Source of the DNA: JACVRW01 sp963814095
Lineage (GTDB): Bacteria; Actinomycetota; Thermoleophilia; Solirubrobacterales; Thermoleophilaceae
Assembly (NCBI GenBank): GCA_963814095.1
Contig: CAWFBT010000027.1
Location: 186,001 to 250,000, forward strand
Direction: 5' to 3'
Length of the DNA stretch: 64,000 nt
The position numbers and the translations under genes were made by a program. The notes beneath the pieces are model-generated. The model saw only the letters and a program-made list of their open reading frames with translations, had not been told where the DNA came from and searched no databases. Position 1 is the first letter of the stretch. Each line of letters begins with the position of its first letter. This document shows, piece by piece, positions 7,768-16,039 of this stretch.

Positions 7768-9228
7768 TCAGCCCACCGGCGCGCGTCCGCGGCGCTTTGC
7801 GTCGATGTCGGCGAGCTGGTCGTCCACCCAATCGCCGGGGTTGCGCGCCGTGACGATGCGCTTCAGCCCCTGGGCCCGCCAGGAGCGCTCCTCGGCGGAC
7901 ATCGTGAGGGCACGGTGGATCGCGTCGGCCTGTTCCTGCACGTCGAAGGGATTGACCGAGAGGGCGAACTCGGCGAGCTCCTCGTGCGCCCCCGTGTTCT
8001 CACTCAGGAGCGACACGCCGTTGCGCTCGTTGACGAGCGGCCCCTCCTTGGCGATCAGGTTCATGCCGTCGAACATCGCGTTGACCATCAGCAGGTCGTA
8101 GTGCTTGTACGCCGAGATCGCTTCCTCGAGGTTCTCGCGCAGGCGCAGCTCGATCGGCATCCAATCGGTCGTGCCGTGACGGTGGTTGACGACGGCTACG
8201 AGTGCCTCGATCCGCTCGAGGTACTCGGCGTACTCGGGCACGTCCTGGCGCGAGGGGATCAGGTGCGCGATGAACGTGACCTGCTCCTTGAACTCCGGGT
8301 GCTGCTCGAGGAAGAGGTCGAAGGCCGTGAAGCCACGCAGGATGTTCTTGGACAGGTCGGCGCGGTCGACGCGCAGGATCAGGTGCTCGCGCCGGCGTCG
8401 CAGGATCTCGCGCTCGTACTGGTGGACGGCAGGCCGCTGCGCGGTCTGGTGGAAGTTCTCCGCCGAGATCGGCAGCGGATAGGCGCGCACCCACACGTCG
8501 CGGTCGTCGAAGTGCACGACCCCGGCCTCCTCGTCCACGTCCATGTCGAAGAGCTCGCGGCAGCAGAGCAGGAAATTGCGCTGATAGGAGCGGGTGTGGA
8601 AGGCGATGATGTCGTTGGAGAGGATGCCCTCGTATATGTCCTCGCGCATGTCCGCCGGCAGGACGCGCCAGGCGTCCGGCTGGGTCCATGGGATGTGGAC
8701 GAAGTGGTGCAGGAACAGGTCGGGCCGCTCCCGGCGGATGAACTTGGGCGCGACGTACAGGTGGTAGTCGTGCAGCATCACGACCGCGTCGTCGTGGCCC
8801 TCGACCTCCTCGAGCACCGCGCGCGCGAGGTCCTCGTTGACGGTGCAGTAGCCCTGCTCGTACGCCACGACCTCATCGCGGCGGATGTCGGGCGCGTTCG
8901 ATAGATCCCAGAGGTAGTGCTGGATGAACCACAGCATCGGGTTCGCGACGACGTTGTAGAAGCGGTCGTAGGCCTCCGGATCGCTCATGACGAGCTTCAC
9001 GCGATAGGTGTTGCCGTCGAGCTCGACCTCGAATGAGGCGCCGCCGTGCTCCTCCGAGACCTCCGCGTCCTCGTCGGTCATCGCCGATGCCACCCAGACG
9101 GCGTCGCGGTGGTGGACGAGCCCCTGTAGCGCGGTCACGAGGCCACCGCCGCCGCGTCGCGGCTCTCCGTCCTGGAAGGTGGCCGGGCCGCGGTTCGAAA
9201 CGAGAACGAGCGGCACCTCGCCGGTCAT
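7768..9228 (-). CDS. otsA: Trehalose-6-phosphate synthase (GT20)
   Basis: Transfers glucose from a nucleotide sugar to glucose-6-phosphate. The 486-residue protein has the GT20 motifs: SNRGP (11-15), the substrate loop HDYHL (153-157), HIPWTQPDAW, the donor-binding VDRADLSKNILRGF, and DGMNLIAKE with LSENTGAHEEL near the end. Its ATG overlaps the treT stop in a 4-base ATGA, so the two trehalose genes are coupled. No otsB phosphatase is next to it. Such a phosphatase must lie elsewhere or another route must remove the phosphate. Confidence 0.93.
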   Translation of the reverse strand: MTGEVPLVLVSNRGPATFQDGEPRRGGGGLVTALQGLVHHRDAVWVASAMTDEDAEVSEEHGGASFEVELDGNTYRVKLVMSDPEAYDRFYNVVANPMLWFIQHYLWDLSNAPDIRRDEVVAYEQGYCTVNEDLARAVLEEVEGHDDAVVMLHDYHLYVAPKFIRRERPDLFLHHFVHIPWTQPDAWRVLPADMREDIYEGILSNDIIAFHTRSYQRNFLLCCRELFDMDVDEEAGVVHFDDRDVWVRAYPLPISAENFHQTAQRPAVHQYEREILRRRREHLILRVDRADLSKNILRGFTAFDLFLEQHPEFKEQVTFIAHLIPSRQDVPEYAEYLERIEALVAVVNHRHGTTDWMPIELRLRENLEEAISAYKHYDLLMVNAMFDGMNLIAKEGPLVNERNGVSLLSENTGAHEELAEFALSVNPFDVQEQADAIHRALTMSAEERSWRAQGLKRIVTARNPGDWVDDQLADIDAKRRGRAPVG

Positions 9229-10463
9229 CGGTGATCCCGGAAGAGCCTCAGCCAGTCACGCAGCAGCCGCGGCGTGAGGAAGTGCGTGCGCACGTGCTCC
9301 TTGCCCTGCCGTCCCAGCTGCTTGCCCATGTCGGGCTCACGCAGGATCCGCAGGGAGCGGTCCGCGCACTCGTCGGGCGACGAGACGAGGAAGCCGGTCT
9401 TGCCGTCCTGCACCTGCAGCGGGATCCCGCCGACGTCGCCGCCGATGAAGGGCCGGCCCTTCCAGAGCGCCTCGGACACGGTGAGCCCGAAGCCCTCGCG
9501 GGTCGACTTCTGGATCACGACGTCGGCCTGCGACTGGAACGCGTTGACCTCGATCGCGCCGACGTTGTTGAAGTTGTTGAGGATGTGGATGTCCGGGTCG
9601 CCGTCGGCGTGCGCCATCGTGGAGTTGAAGAACTCCCAGCCCTCGGGGTCGTCCGTCGCCATCGAGCCGATCAGCGCGAGCTGGACCTCGGGCATCTCCT
9701 GCGTCACGAGCCGGTACGCATCGATCACGCCGATCGGGTCTTTCCAGGGATCGAAGCGCGAAACCTGGCACATCAGCGGCCGGTCGACGTCGATGCCGAA
9801 CTGGTCGCACACGAACGCCGCGTCCTCGGGCGACAGCGCCATGTTCTTCGGCGAGAGCGGGTCGATCGCGGGCGGGCAGATGTGGACGCCCGGCGCGTTG
9901 CCGTCGAGCGCATGCGGCACGTAGTCCTGCACGTGCCAGACCGAGGCGTCGTACTCCTTGATGAGCGGGGTGAGCCGGTCGATCTCGTTCGGGTTGGGTG
10001 TCGACAGGTCGATGTGGCAGCGCCACACCCACGTCTTCGCCTTGTCCGGCACCAGGCGCTGGACGCCGGCCGGCTGCGGGTCGTGGACGATGATCACGTC
10101 CCAGCCGCTGGTGATCTCCGCAGCATTCATCTCGTTGTAGCGGAAGTAGACCTCCCACTCCTCTTCGGTGAGCGACTCCGGGTTGCCCTGCAGGGCGTTG
10201 TGGAGCCGCTTGGTGGCGTTGTAGAACTCCTCGCGGCCGAGCATGACCTGCCACTCAGCCTCGATCCCGGCGTCGTTCATGAGCGGGATCAGCGTGTAGA
10301 GGATCTCCGAGACGCCGCCGCCGAAGGCGGTCGCGGATAGGTGCAGCACGCGCAGGCCCTTCAGGTCCTCGGCGAGGTCCCTGATCTCCTGCACGAGCGG
10401 CCGGCCGACCAGGTGGGTGTAGTCGGCAAGGCTCTTGGTGCCTACGGAAACCGGCTGAAGCAC
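9225..10463 (-). CDS. treT: Trehalose synthase, TreT-type glycosyltransferase (GT4)
   Basis: TreT enzymes make trehalose directly from a nucleoside-diphosphate glucose and free glucose. The 412-residue protein has the GT-B fold. The N-terminal part shows RVLHLSATAFGGGVSEIL and VIIVHDPQPAGV; the C-terminal donor domain has VSRFDPWKDPIGVIDAYR and the GT4 glutamate motif KSTREGFGLTVSEALWKG. It begins with GTG at 10461-10463, 10 bases after the RsbW-like gene, and ends inside the otsA start. Alternative: another GT4 enzyme of the same group, such as trehalose phosphorylase-like; the motifs fit TreT best. Confidence 0.85.
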   Translation of the reverse strand: MLQPVSVGTKSLADYTHLVGRPLVQEIRDLAEDLKGLRVLHLSATAFGGGVSEILYTLIPLMNDAGIEAEWQVMLGREEFYNATKRLHNALQGNPESLTEEEWEVYFRYNEMNAAEITSGWDVIIVHDPQPAGVQRLVPDKAKTWVWRCHIDLSTPNPNEIDRLTPLIKEYDASVWHVQDYVPHALDGNAPGVHICPPAIDPLSPKNMALSPEDAAFVCDQFGIDVDRPLMCQVSRFDPWKDPIGVIDAYRLVTQEMPEVQLALIGSMATDDPEGWEFFNSTMAHADGDPDIHILNNFNNVGAIEVNAFQSQADVVIQKSTREGFGLTVSEALWKGRPFIGGDVGGIPLQVQDGKTGFLVSSPDECADRSLRILREPDMGKQLGRQGKEHVRTHFLTPRLLRDWLRLFRDHR

Positions 10464-10473
10464 GCGCGCCAGA

Positions 10474-10893
10474 CTACTCGGCAGAAAGCTTCAAGTACTT
10501 CACGAGCCGCGTGCGCCCTGAGGAGAACGTCGACTCGTCGACGGTCGCCTCGATGATCGCCCGGCTCAGCTCCTGCTCGGTGGCCGCCACCGGGCCCGAC
10601 GGCCCGTCGAGATCCATCTGGAGGCGGTCGTCTGCGAGCTTGAACGAGAAGCTCAGCCTGCTCTCGTCGTCGAGCGGGCGCGCCTCGTCCACGTAGTCGT
10701 TGGCCGCCTCGGTGATCGCGAGCTTGAGATCGGCGACCTCCTCGGGCGACAGCGGCGTCAGGCGGCACACGGCTGAAAGCGCCAGCCGCGCCAGCACGAG
10801 GTAGTCCGGGCGCGCCGGAATCGTCAGGGAGACGTCGCGGCTGCTCGTCACGTCGCTGGTCTCCGACACGCTTGGCACCCTACCCGGATCCAC
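10474..10893 (-). CDS. RsbW/SpoIIAB-like anti-sigma regulatory protein (GHKL ATPase fold)
   Basis: The 139-residue protein resembles the GHKL kinase/anti-sigma family. A SLTIPARPDYLVLARLALSAV opening and a DLKLAITEAANDYVDEA helix correspond to the region holding the N-box. The N-box looks altered: canonical members read Glu-Ala-x-x-Asn, while here Asp takes the Asn place and Asn lies one position earlier. The G1 box appears as DLDGPSG. It may therefore be a weak or inactive kinase and act mainly by binding. It is followed 10 bases later by treT, so a link to stress-controlled trehalose synthesis is plausible but inferred. The start among several GTG codons is uncertain. Confidence 0.7.
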   Translation of the reverse strand: MDPGRVPSVSETSDVTSSRDVSLTIPARPDYLVLARLALSAVCRLTPLSPEEVADLKLAITEAANDYVDEARPLDDESRLSFSFKLADDRLQMDLDGPSGPVAATEQELSRAIIEATVDESTFSSGRTRLVKYLKLSAE

Positions 10894-10918
10894 CTCAAGG
10901 CCCGCATCAGGTGCGGGA

Positions 10919-12094
10919 TCAGGGACCGCTCCCCAAGGGGCGGCGACCGAGCGTGATCGACACGCGGCGGCTCTCGCCGTCGCGCACGACCGTCAGCATC
11001 ACCTTGTCGCCCTCCTGGTGCCCGCCGATCACGTCGGACAGATCCTGGGTGCGCGTGAGCGGGCTGCCGTCGACCGCCACGATCACATCGCCGTCCGAGG
11101 GGATGTCGGGCTGGCCCTGGAAGTTGATCGTGTCGTCCCCCGGGTCGAGGCCCTCGTCCTCCGCGGGACTGTCGGGCTCGACGCCCTGCACGAGCGCACC
11201 CGCCTCGGCGTCGATGCCGAGCCGCTTCGCGAGCTGCGGCCACAGGATCATTGTCTGCACGCCGAGGTAGCCGTACTCCACGCGGCCGGCCTCACGCAGC
11301 TCGGCGAGCGAGCGGCGCACGGCGTCGACCGGGATCGCGAAGCCCACGCCCTCGCCGCCGCCGGACTGAGACTTGATCTGGGCGTTGATGCCGATCACGC
11401 GCCCGTGCCCGTCGAGCAGCGGCCCGCCCGAGTTGCCGGGATTGATAGCGGCGTCGGTCTGGATCGCATCGCCGATCCCGAAGCGCGTGAGCGATTGGAT
11501 GTTGCGGTCGAGCGCCGACACGACCCCTACCGAGAGCGACTGCTCCTCGCCGAACGGGCTGCCGATCGCGGCCACCGGCTCGCCCACCTGAAGCCCGGCG
11601 GAGCGCCCGAGCCGCAGCGGCGTCAGCTCGAGCCCCGACGGCTCGACCTTCAGCAGCGCCACGTCCGCGTTCGGATCGTGGCCGACGATCTCAGCCGGCA
11701 CGCGATTGCCGTCCGGGAACTGGACGAAGACGCGCTCGGCCCGGGCGGAGTTGTCGTCCTCCTGCGTGACGACGTGGGCGTTGGTGACGATGTAGCCCTC
11801 GTCGTCAAGCACGAAACCCGAGCCCTGGCCGCCCTCGCCGCCGTCCTCGAGCAGGCTCGCTCCGCCGTTGAAGAGCGAGATCACCGTGACGACGCCGGGC
11901 GCGAGCTGCGAATAGATCTGCGACGGGTTGAAGCCACCCTTGCGGCCGATCCCCTCCACCACCTCGACCCGGGTAGTCGTGACCTCGCGCGTGTTGCTCG
12001 CCGCGCCCGAGCCACCGTCGTCGTCGCCGGAGGCGTCGCAGCCTGCCGCGACGAGCGCGAGCGCCGCGCCCACGACCGCGATTGCCGCTCTCAC
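10919..12094 (-). CDS. HtrA/DegP-like serine protease with PDZ domain, lipoprotein
   Basis: Envelope quality-control protease. The N-terminus is a short hydrophobic segment ending in a lipobox (VAAGC, Cys19), then an acidic Gly/Ser linker. The trypsin-like domain carries His107 (TNAHVV), Asp144 (NADVALLKV) and Ser222 (INPGNSGGP). A PDZ domain follows (about 285-385; GYLGVQ through VVRDGESRRVSITLG). It starts with GTG overlapping the histidine kinase stop (GTGA), so it is the third gene of a response regulator, kinase, protease operon. The arrangement parallels mycobacterial mprA-mprB-pepD. Confidence 0.92.
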   Translation of the reverse strand: MRAAIAVVGAALALVAAGCDASGDDDGGSGAASNTREVTTTRVEVVEGIGRKGGFNPSQIYSQLAPGVVTVISLFNGGASLLEDGGEGGQGSGFVLDDEGYIVTNAHVVTQEDDNSARAERVFVQFPDGNRVPAEIVGHDPNADVALLKVEPSGLELTPLRLGRSAGLQVGEPVAAIGSPFGEEQSLSVGVVSALDRNIQSLTRFGIGDAIQTDAAINPGNSGGPLLDGHGRVIGINAQIKSQSGGGEGVGFAIPVDAVRRSLAELREAGRVEYGYLGVQTMILWPQLAKRLGIDAEAGALVQGVEPDSPAEDEGLDPGDDTINFQGQPDIPSDGDVIVAVDGSPLTRTQDLSDVIGGHQEGDKVMLTVVRDGESRRVSITLGRRPLGSGP

Positions 12095-13530
12095 GATTCG
12101 GAACCGTTCGTGGGCAGGCTGAGCACGAACGCGGTGCTGTTCACCCGGTCGTCGAGGACGAGCCTGCCGTCCATGCGCTCCGCGAGCTCGCGCGCGATCG
12201 CGAGCCCAAGGCCCGCGCCGCGAGCGGCGTCACCCGTGTAGAAGCGCTCGAAGGCCTTGTCGCGCGAGCCCGGCGGCAGTCCCGGCCCGTCGTCCGCCAC
12301 GGTGAACTCGGCGCTGCCGTTCTCGCGCTGCGCGCTCACGGTTACGTCCGTGCCCGCCGGTGTGTGACGCAGGGCATTGTCGAGCAGTATGCGCATGATC
12401 TGCGCCACGCGCTCGCGGTCGCAGTCGGCGAGCGGGCCCTCTTCCGGGACCTCCATGTGGAGCTCCGTGTGGTGGTCGTGAAGCGCAGGCCGGAACTCGC
12501 CCACGACCGAGCGCGTGAGCTCAGCCAGGTCGACCTCCTCGGTCTGCAGCTCGACCGATCCGGAGTCGAGCCGCGACAGGTCGAGCAGGTCGACGGAGAG
12601 CTTCTGCAGGCGCTCGACCTGCTCGCGCATCGTGTCCACGAACTCGCGGCGCGTCTCATCGTCGAGGTCCTCGTCCTGGAGCAGCTCGACGAAGCCGGCT
12701 AGCGAGAAGATCGGCGTGCGCAGCTCGTGCGAGGCCGTGGCGATGAAGTCCTTGCGCGCGATGTCGACCTCGCGCAGCTGCTGCTGCATGGTGTTGAAGG
12801 TGCGCGTGAGCTGGCCGAGCTCGTCCTCGGAGTCGACCGGCAGCGGCTCGCGGTCGAGATGGCCTTGCGCCACGTCGTTGGCCGCGCGCTCGACGCGGCG
12901 CACGCGCCGCGCCAGGCGGCGTGCGACGACCCAGCCTCCGATGAGCGCGATCAGCAGCGCCGCGGCACAGGCCCACAGGACGCGCCCGCGGATGAACGAG
13001 ACGGTCTCGGCAACCTCCTCGAAGTTGCGCGAGTACACGGCCACCCACAGAGGGGTCTTCTTCTCGGGTCCGATGGGCTGGGCGACGATGCCGACGTCCT
13101 CGCCCTGGACGTTGCCGAAGCCGCTCTGCGTCTTCCCGGTCCGGATCGCGCGGCCCGCGAGGCTGAACGCGCCTGGCACGGCCGGCCCCTCGCCGGAGTC
13201 GCCCCGCACGCGGAACTCGAGCCCGCGCTTATCGAGCTGACGGCCCTCCGGACGCTCCTTCCAGTCGATCACGGTCAGGCGCGAGCCGGTTGCCTCGGCG
13301 AGTCCGCGCACCCGGAACTCGAGCGTCCGTGTCTGCAGGTTGCCGGTGCGCATGCGGTTGACGTTGCCCTCATACGCGCCGGCGACGGCCTCGAGGTCGC
13401 TCAGGCGACGCTCCTCCAGGCTCGACTCCGGCTGCGTCACGACCCAGAAGTAGATGACACCGAAGGCGGCCGCCGTGATCAGGAAGAAGAGGAGCGCGAT
13501 CTTGTTGCCGATCGACCTGATGCCGATCAC
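12091..13530 (-). CDS. Two-component sensor histidine kinase
   Basis: A 479-residue membrane kinase. TM1 is about residues 10-31, an extracytoplasmic sensor runs to about 178, TM2 is about 184-204, and then a HAMP linker. HisKA has the phospho-acceptor His268 in ASHELRTP. The HATPase domain carries the N-box (ILLDNALRHTP), the G1 box (VADDGPGLP) and GLGLAIARELAERMDG. The GTG start overlaps the stop of the response regulator (GTGA) and its own stop overlaps the HtrA start. The sensor is likely read at the cell envelope given the HtrA partner; the signal is unknown. Confidence 0.95.
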   Translation of the reverse strand: MIGIRSIGNKIALLFFLITAAAFGVIYFWVVTQPESSLEERRLSDLEAVAGAYEGNVNRMRTGNLQTRTLEFRVRGLAEATGSRLTVIDWKERPEGRQLDKRGLEFRVRGDSGEGPAVPGAFSLAGRAIRTGKTQSGFGNVQGEDVGIVAQPIGPEKKTPLWVAVYSRNFEEVAETVSFIRGRVLWACAAALLIALIGGWVVARRLARRVRRVERAANDVAQGHLDREPLPVDSEDELGQLTRTFNTMQQQLREVDIARKDFIATASHELRTPIFSLAGFVELLQDEDLDDETRREFVDTMREQVERLQKLSVDLLDLSRLDSGSVELQTEEVDLAELTRSVVGEFRPALHDHHTELHMEVPEEGPLADCDRERVAQIMRILLDNALRHTPAGTDVTVSAQRENGSAEFTVADDGPGLPPGSRDKAFERFYTGDAARGAGLGLAIARELAERMDGRLVLDDRVNSTAFVLSLPTNGSES

Positions 13531-14228
13531 CCGTCCCTGAAGCGATAGCCGACCCCGCGCACGGTCAGGATCAGCTCCGGCGTCTTCGGCTCGGCCTCGA
13601 GCTTCTCGCGCAGATGCCGGATATGGACGTCGATCGTCCGCGGATCGCGGTAGGCGGCGTCCCCCCAGACGCGCTCGAGCAGCATCGTCCGGCTGAATAC
13701 CCGCCCGGGCGCGCGCGCAAGCGCCGCCAGGATCTCGAACTCGACGTATGTGAGCCGGACGGCCTCGCCGCGCACCTCGACGAGCCGCTTCTCGAAGTCG
13801 ATGCGCAGCTCACCCGCCTCGATCGGCTCCTCGAACTGCTCCTCGGTGTGGGTGAGCGCGGCGCGGCGCAGCACCGCCTTGACGCGGCTGCGGAACTCGC
13901 GCACCGAGAACGGCTTCGTGATGTAGTCGTCGGCGCCGAGCTCCAGGCCGAGGACCTTGTCGATCTCCTCGGTCTTGGCCGTGAGCATGATGATCGGCAC
14001 GGTGCTGCGCGCGCGGATCTCGCGGCACACGTCGAAGCCGTCCATCTTGGGCATCATCACGTCGAGCACGACGAGGTCGAAGTTGTCCTCAGCCAGCCGG
14101 TCGAGGGCCTCGCGCCCATCGAGCGCCGGAACAACCTCGTAGCCCTCCTTGCGCAAGGGATAGGTCAGCAGCTTCTGAACCGCGTCCTCGTCGTCGACGA
14201 GCAGGATGCGGGGGGCTAAGGCCGTCAC
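13527..14228 (-). CDS. OmpR/PhoB-family response regulator
   Basis: The 233-residue regulator starts with GTG at 14226-14228, directly before LAPRILLVDDEDAV. The receiver domain has the acidic pair at 12-13, phospho-acceptor Asp56 (LVVLDVMMP) and the conserved Lys in DDYITKPFSV. The C-terminal winged helix has LTYVEFEILAALARAPGRVFSR and IDVHIRHLREKLE. Longer in-frame versions to 14285 would overlap the divergent gene and add unrelated residues. Only 26 bases separate its start from the divergent membrane gene, so promoters must overlap coding sequence. Confidence 0.95.
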   Translation of the reverse strand: MTALAPRILLVDDEDAVQKLLTYPLRKEGYEVVPALDGREALDRLAEDNFDLVVLDVMMPKMDGFDVCREIRARSTVPIIMLTAKTEEIDKVLGLELGADDYITKPFSVREFRSRVKAVLRRAALTHTEEQFEEPIEAGELRIDFEKRLVEVRGEAVRLTYVEFEILAALARAPGRVFSRTMLLERVWGDAAYRDPRTIDVHIRHLREKLEAEPKTPELILTVRGVGYRFRDG

Positions 14229-14254
14229 CTTCGGAATTGTAGGTTGGACGCAGG

Positions 14255-16039
14255 GTGATCGAGGCGCGTGTCTACCGGGCTGCATTTATCCCGGCGCTTC
14301 TGGCGCTTGTCCTGGCCATGTTCTCATTTCAATCCCGGCCGGCGCCACTGCAGCAGGGACTGGCTGCGGACATCCTCTTCGACGGCAACGAAGGGGCCCT
14401 GCTCGCGGAGCGGATCGCCACCGAGCAGCCCGACCGGCGCGCCGGCACGCCGGGCGACGCGGCCATCGCCGAGCTCGTCGCCCGCGAGTTCGCGCGCAGC
14501 GGCTTCCAGCCCGACCAGATCGAGCGCCAGCGCTTCACGCACGCGGGGGAGCGGCTCGAGAACGTGATCGCCCGGCGCGCGGGTGCATCACGCCGCCAGA
14601 TCGTGATCGTCGCGGCTCGCGACGCCGGCGCCGTGCCGGACGGCCCCGGCAGCGCCTCCGACACCGCCGCGCTGCTCGAGCTCGCGCGCGTCTTCCAGGG
14701 CCGGCCGTCGCGCAAGACGCTCGTGCTGGCCTCGGTGGACGGTTCGACGCTCGGTGAGGTTGGCACCGAGCGACTCGTCTCCGAGCTCGGCTCGACCGGG
14801 TTCGTGGACGCCGTGCTCGTGATGTCGAGCCTGGGCTCGGACGCCGAGGAGCCCTCGGTCCAGGCCTGGTCGAACGACGCCCGGCGCGCCAGCATCGGAC
14901 TTCAAAGGACCGTGTCCGAGTCGATCCGCCAGGAGCTCGACCGCGCCGGGGGCGGCGCCGGCGCTCTCGGTCAGCTCGCGCGGCTCGCCTTCCCGATCGG
15001 CATCGGGCCGCAGGGCCCGCTGCTCGCCGAGGGCTACGAAGCGGTGCGGATCTCGGGCAGCGGAGAGCTGCCGCCGCCCGGCGACGGGCCGGTCGAGGAG
15101 ATCGACGAGGACCGGCTGGGCGCGCTTGGGCGGGCCACGCTGCGTACTGTCACGGCGCTCGACCAGGGCCGGCGCCCGGAGCACGGCCCGGAGTCGTACG
15201 TGCTGGCCGTGAGTCAGGTGCTGCCCGGCTGGGTGATCTCGCTGTTCGCGGGCGCGCTGCTGCTGCCGGTGCTCGTGGCGTCCGTCGATGCGTTCGCGCG
15301 GGCGCGCAGGCGCCACCAGGACGTACTGCCCTGGCTGCGTTTCATGGGCGCCTGGGTGGCCCCCTTCCTCGCGGGTCTCGCGCTCGCCGAGCTGCTCGCG
15401 GCGACGGGTGCGACGCCGCCACCGCCACCTGCCCCCGTCGCGCCGTCGGAGTGGCCGCTCGACGGTCCCGCGCTCGGCGTTCTCGGCGGGGTGGTTGCCG
15501 GCATGGCGCTCGCGCTGCTGCTGGCGCGCTGGCTGGCGGCGCGGCCGGACGCCCGCCTGAAGCGCCCGGACGAGCCCGGTGCCGCCGTGGCGGTCGCGCT
15601 CACGATCAGCCTCGGCTCGTTCGCGCTCTGGGTGCTCAACCCGTACGCCGGTCTGCTGGCGGTGCCTGCGGCGCACCTGTGGATGCTCGCCGTCCTCGTG
15701 CGGCCGCCGCCCAGCCGGCGCGCGCGCCTCCTGATGGTGGCCGGCGGACTGCTCGCGCCGCTGCTCGTGACGGTCTACTACCTGTTCGCCCTCTCGCTCG
15801 ACCCGCTCCACGCGGCCTGGTACCTGCTCGGGCTCGTGACCGGCCACAGCGTGGGGATCGCGACCTCCCTTGCCGGCGCCCTGCTGCTGGCGGCCGCCTG
15901 CGCCACCGTCGAGATCACCTGGCGGGTCCCGGGCGAGGAGGAGCCGGCGCCGGGCGAGAGGGGCCCGTCAGTCTTCGGCCCGGGCGCGTACGCGGGCCCG
16001 GGCTCGCTCGGCGGGACGAGCTCAGCGCTGCGCCGCTAG
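14255..16039 (+). CDS. M28-peptidase-like multi-pass membrane protein with degenerate metal site
   Basis: The 594-residue protein has a signal-anchor (AAFIPALLALVLAMF), a large soluble domain, and about seven to eight hydrophobic segments from residue 325 on. The soluble part has the order of an M28 aminopeptidase: LAERIATEQPDRRAGTPGD, then a VAAR-DAG stretch and GSASDTAALLELARVF. The metal-binding His of the HxD motif is replaced (reads ARDAG), and the EE pair is missing in DGSTLGEVGTERL. It is therefore probably not a working peptidase. GTG at 14255-14257 is the likely start. It ends on a CTAG shared with the thiL stop. Function unknown. Confidence 0.75.
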   Translation: MIEARVYRAAFIPALLALVLAMFSFQSRPAPLQQGLAADILFDGNEGALLAERIATEQPDRRAGTPGDAAIAELVAREFARSGFQPDQIERQRFTHAGERLENVIARRAGASRRQIVIVAARDAGAVPDGPGSASDTAALLELARVFQGRPSRKTLVLASVDGSTLGEVGTERLVSELGSTGFVDAVLVMSSLGSDAEEPSVQAWSNDARRASIGLQRTVSESIRQELDRAGGGAGALGQLARLAFPIGIGPQGPLLAEGYEAVRISGSGELPPPGDGPVEEIDEDRLGALGRATLRTVTALDQGRRPEHGPESYVLAVSQVLPGWVISLFAGALLLPVLVASVDAFARARRRHQDVLPWLRFMGAWVAPFLAGLALAELLAATGATPPPPPAPVAPSEWPLDGPALGVLGGVVAGMALALLLARWLAARPDARLKRPDEPGAAVAVALTISLGSFALWVLNPYAGLLAVPAAHLWMLAVLVRPPPSRRARLLMVAGGLLAPLLVTVYYLFALSLDPLHAAWYLLGLVTGHSVGIATSLAGALLLAAACATVEITWRVPGEEEPAPGERGPSVFGPGAYAGPGSLGGTSSALRR

